A stretch of DNA of 64,000 nucleotides from Cordylochernes scorpioides (Eukaryota > Arthropoda > Arachnida > Pseudoscorpiones > Chernetidae), in contig CP092863.1 of NCBI GenBank assembly GCA_030710605.1, forward strand, positions 120,757,586 through 120,821,585, read 5' to 3'. Made by a program: the position numbers and the translations under genes. The notes beneath the pieces were generated by a model, which saw only the letters and a program-made list of their open reading frames with translations, searched no databases and was not told the DNA's origin. Below are positions 61,826-64,000 of this stretch, in pieces (within the stretch, counting starts at the first letter, position 1; each line of letters opens with the position of its first letter).

Positions 61826-64000
61826 ATGCCTCCCAAGAAACGCAAACCTATTGGAAAAGTCCTACCAAAAGTGAGTAAAAAAAGAAATGTGCGAAGTGCT
61901 GAGACTGCTGTGCAACGTGAGCATCGTCTTAGGATTAATCGAGAAAGGGCCAGTACTTCGAGAGCGGCGGAATCCGTGGGACAGCGTGAGAACAGGCTTC
62001 AACAAGAGAGAGACAGGGCCAGTACCTCAAGAGCGGCGGAATCCTTGGAACAGCGTGAGAACAGGCTTCAACAAGAGAGAGACAGGGCCAGTACCTCAAG
62101 AGCGGCGGAATCCGTGGGACAGCGTGAGAACAGGCTTCGGCAAAAAAGAAACAGGGCCAGTACCTCAAGAGCGGCGGAATCCGTGGGACAGCGCGAGAAC
62201 AGGCTTCAACAAGATAGAGACAGGGCCAGTACCTCAAGAGCGGCGGAATCCTTGGGACAGCGTGAGAACAGGCTTCAACAAGAGAGAGACAGGGCCAGTA
62301 CCTCAAGAGCGGCAGAATCCTTGGAACAGCGTGAGAACAGGCTTCAACAAGAGAGAGACAGGGCCAGTACCTCAAGAGCGGCGGAATCCGTGGGACAGCG
62401 TGAGAACAGGCTTCGGCAAAATAGAAACAGGGCCAGTACCTCAAGAGCGGCGGAATCCTTGGAACAGCGTGAGAACAGGCTTCAACAAGAGAGAGACAGG
62501 GCCAGTACCTCAAGAGCGGCGGAATCCGTGGGACAGCGTGAGAACAGGCTTCGGCAAAATAGAAACAGGGTCAGTACTTCGAGAGCGGCAGAAACCCCAC
62601 AAGAACATACGGCCAGGATTCTGCATGTCAGGGAAAGAACTTTGGCCTCACGAAACTCGCGTGATAGACTTTCCAATTTACTTTTAGAAGGTTTTAATTA
62701 TGATTCGTGCAAAAATTACGAACTACACCCAAGTATTACTATCGGCCAAATGTCTATAGTATGTAACTACTGTAAAGCAAAGAAATTTAAAGATGAGCCT
62801 CCTGGCTTCTGCTGTAAAAATGGAAAAGTTTATCTTTCACCTCCGCAATTACCACCAGATGAGCTTTTTTCTTTGATGTCTGGCAATTCATCCGAATCCA
62901 ATCATTTTTTAAGGAATATAAGAAAATACAATTCATGTTTCCAAATGACTTCGTTTGGTGCCACATCATTTTCAGAAGAAAGTGTTTTTCCAACAACTTT
63001 CAGGGTTCAAGGTCAGGTGTACCATAGAGCAGGTTCATTATTACCCTCACTTGATCAGCCTCCCCAATTTTTACAAATATTCTTCGTGGAAGATGCTCAG
63101 CTAGAGGTGAACCAAAGATGCCATTTCAGTTCTGCCTTGCGACATGGTACAGTATTGTGCCTACAGCGTATGTTTCATCGATGCAATCAACTTATAAAAA
63201 TATTTAAAACAGCATTGGAGAATATGCCATCAGATGAATACAAGTTAGTAATAAGGGCTGATAAAACACCATCAGGTGAACACGAACGCCGTTTCAATGC
63301 TCCTCAAAGTAATGACGTTGCTGTAGTTCTATCAGCGGATGAGTTTAATCAACGTGACATCATTATACAACGCCGCAGCAATGCACTGAAACGCATTTCT
63401 GAAACACATAGATCTTATGATCCACTTCAATATCCTATAATATTTTGGGACGGCGAGGATGGCTACCATTTTAACTATAGGCAGATAGACCAAAATACAG
63501 GTGTACCAACTAATAGAAAAGTTTCAGCTATGAACTTTTATTCATATAGAATAATGGCCAGGGATAATGTTTATAATCACATTTTAAATTGCAGGCAATT
63601 ATTCAGTCAATATATTGTAGATATGTATGCAAAAATTGAGAGCGAGCGTCTTCTTTACATCCGTCTTAATCAAAAAGAGCTCAGAGTGGAAGAATACATT
63701 CACTTGAGGGATGCTGTTGCCAATGATGGGATGGTTGCTAATTTTGGAAAATTGGTGATACTGCCAGCTACTTTCACAGGAAGTCCTCGACACATGCACG
63801 AGTACACACAAGATGCCATGGTCTTTGTTAGAACTTATGGACGCCCCGATCTTTTTATAACATTTACATGTAACCCTTCATGGCCTGAAATTAATGCCGA
63901 ACTCTTTAATGGACAGAAACCGATGGACCGCCATGACCTGACAGCCAGAGTGTTCAAACTAAAGTTGAATAAATTAATTGCTCTAATAACAAAGCAATGC
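61826..64000 (+). CDS. Helitron Rep/helicase protein, N-terminal part
   Basis: Rolling-circle transposase of a Helitron: the HUH Rep nicks the strand and the Pif1-like helicase unwinds it. ATG at 61826; 725 codons are open to the window edge with no stop. Residues 2-8 (PPKKRKP) look like a nuclear localisation signal. Residues 41-255 are nine 23-residue repeats plus part of a tenth, rich in R, E, Q and S, probably coiled-coil. C313, C316, C329 and C330 followed by NGKVYL match the Cys motif usual in animal Helitron proteins. 652-685 (GSPRHMHEYT, then TFTCNPSWPEI) is the Helitron_like_N signature. The HUH and two-tyrosine motifs and the helicase must lie beyond the edge. The uninterrupted frame suggests a young copy. 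Confidence 0.92.
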   Translation, partial: MPPKKRKPIGKVLPKVSKKRNVRSAETAVQREHRLRINRERASTSRAAESVGQRENRLQQERDRASTSRAAESLEQRENRLQQERDRASTSRAAESVGQRENRLRQKRNRASTSRAAESVGQRENRLQQDRDRASTSRAAESLGQRENRLQQERDRASTSRAAESLEQRENRLQQERDRASTSRAAESVGQRENRLRQNRNRASTSRAAESLEQRENRLQQERDRASTSRAAESVGQRENRLRQNRNRVSTSRAAETPQEHTARILHVRERTLASRNSRDRLSNLLLEGFNYDSCKNYELHPSITIGQMSIVCNYCKAKKFKDEPPGFCCKNGKVYLSPPQLPPDELFSLMSGNSSESNHFLRNIRKYNSCFQMTSFGATSFSEESVFPTTFRVQGQVYHRAGSLLPSLDQPPQFLQIFFVEDAQLEVNQRCHFSSALRHGTVLCLQRMFHRCNQLIKIFKTALENMPSDEYKLVIRADKTPSGEHERRFNAPQSNDVAVVLSADEFNQRDIIIQRRSNALKRISETHRSYDPLQYPIIFWDGEDGYHFNYRQIDQNTGVPTNRKVSAMNFYSYRIMARDNVYNHILNCRQLFSQYIVDMYAKIESERLLYIRLNQKELRVEEYIHLRDAVANDGMVANFGKLVILPATFTGSPRHMHEYTQDAMVFVRTYGRPDLFITFTCNPSWPEINAELFNGQKPMDRHDLTARVFKLKLNKLIALITKQC
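61946..62590 (+). repeat. 69-bp in-frame repeats in the Helitron ORF
   Basis: Nine full 69-bp repeats (61946-62566) and part of a tenth, each coding for RASTSRAAES-type and QRENRLQQERD-type segments. Two variants alternate (QQERDR and RQ(K/N)RNR). The repeats keep frame and are more alike than the surrounding sequence needs to be. Confidence 0.9.

Larger units (their letters stand above)
61440..64000 (+). mobile_element. Autonomous Helitron, 5' part (runs off the window)
   Basis: The 5' end TCTCTATATATATAAAAATG starts exactly at 61440. The interrupted 118-bp unit gives the host site GATA|TACATGC, so insertion was between A and T as Helitrons require. A ~385-bp leader with (TGTTTG)n-like repeats precedes the RepHel ORF. 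The 3' end lies beyond the window. Confidence 0.88.

Noticed and set aside
61887..62687. 266-codon frame rich in RRNPWDSVRTGF-type repeats
   Set aside because: It is the out-of-phase reading of the 69-bp repeats in the Helitron ORF; the other frame is open for 725 codons and has family motifs.

Overview
The window is AT-rich animal DNA, probably from an invertebrate. An arthropod is my best guess, from the TCAGT-type initiator and the mix of Gypsy, EN+ Penelope-like, Helitron and pogo-like elements; nothing here fixes the species. I find no host protein-coding gene, no rRNA or tRNA gene, and no CRISPR array. Almost everything recognisable is mobile DNA or tandem repeat, separated by AT-rich sequence with no visible function.

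Layout. 0-3.3 kb: a 92-bp minisatellite, a TATA/initiator promoter-like segment, and an array of a 118-bp unit derived from a MITE. 3.8-6.7 kb: hammerhead-ribozyme-bearing foldback repeats (families A and C), a SINE and a family-G repeat. 6.7-13.9 kb: a complete Ty3/Gypsy retrotransposon on the minus strand with 634-bp LTRs that differ at one base by eye, an intact gag, and an intact pol in the +1 frame. 13.9-16.3 kb: a head-to-tail hammerhead repeat dimer (family B) and a 5'-truncated Penelope-like element (RT plus GIY-YIG) lying between inverted copies of its own 3' end. 16.7-24.1 kb: a 7.4-kb satellite of 112-120-bp units containing an internal ~2-kb duplication. 24-33 kb: SINE, non-autonomous Helitron, minisatellite, more hammerhead-family repeats, and a 5'-truncated L1/Tx1-like LINE with a 14-bp target duplication. 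33-61 kb: AT-rich DNA with many dispersed repeats (families A-H, SINEs, Helitron ends, pogo-like MITEs) and three arrays grown from dispersed elements or repeat units (39, 74 and ~265 bp). 60.5-64 kb: a second 118-bp array interrupted exactly at an A|T dinucleotide by an autonomous Helitron, whose Rep/helicase ORF (725 codons seen) runs off the window.

The strongest theme is self-cleaving RNA. At least six copies in three repeat families carry an intact or near-intact type I hammerhead core: CUGAYGA, a four-base-pair helix II, GAA, and a minimal helix III. Each sits in the centre of an inverted-repeat element or in a head-to-tail repeat, next to (TA)n. The GIY-YIG Penelope-like element and its short relatives (family E) carry hairpins of the same shape with a decayed core. 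Another family (D) has the core motifs in swapped order. Several families share a GCGCCATCT motif. I infer that these are Penelope-related, hammerhead-carrying non-autonomous elements that may be mobilised by an EN+ Penelope RT such as the one at 15-16 kb. A second theme is that dispersed elements have repeatedly seeded tandem arrays (118, 74 and 39 bp).
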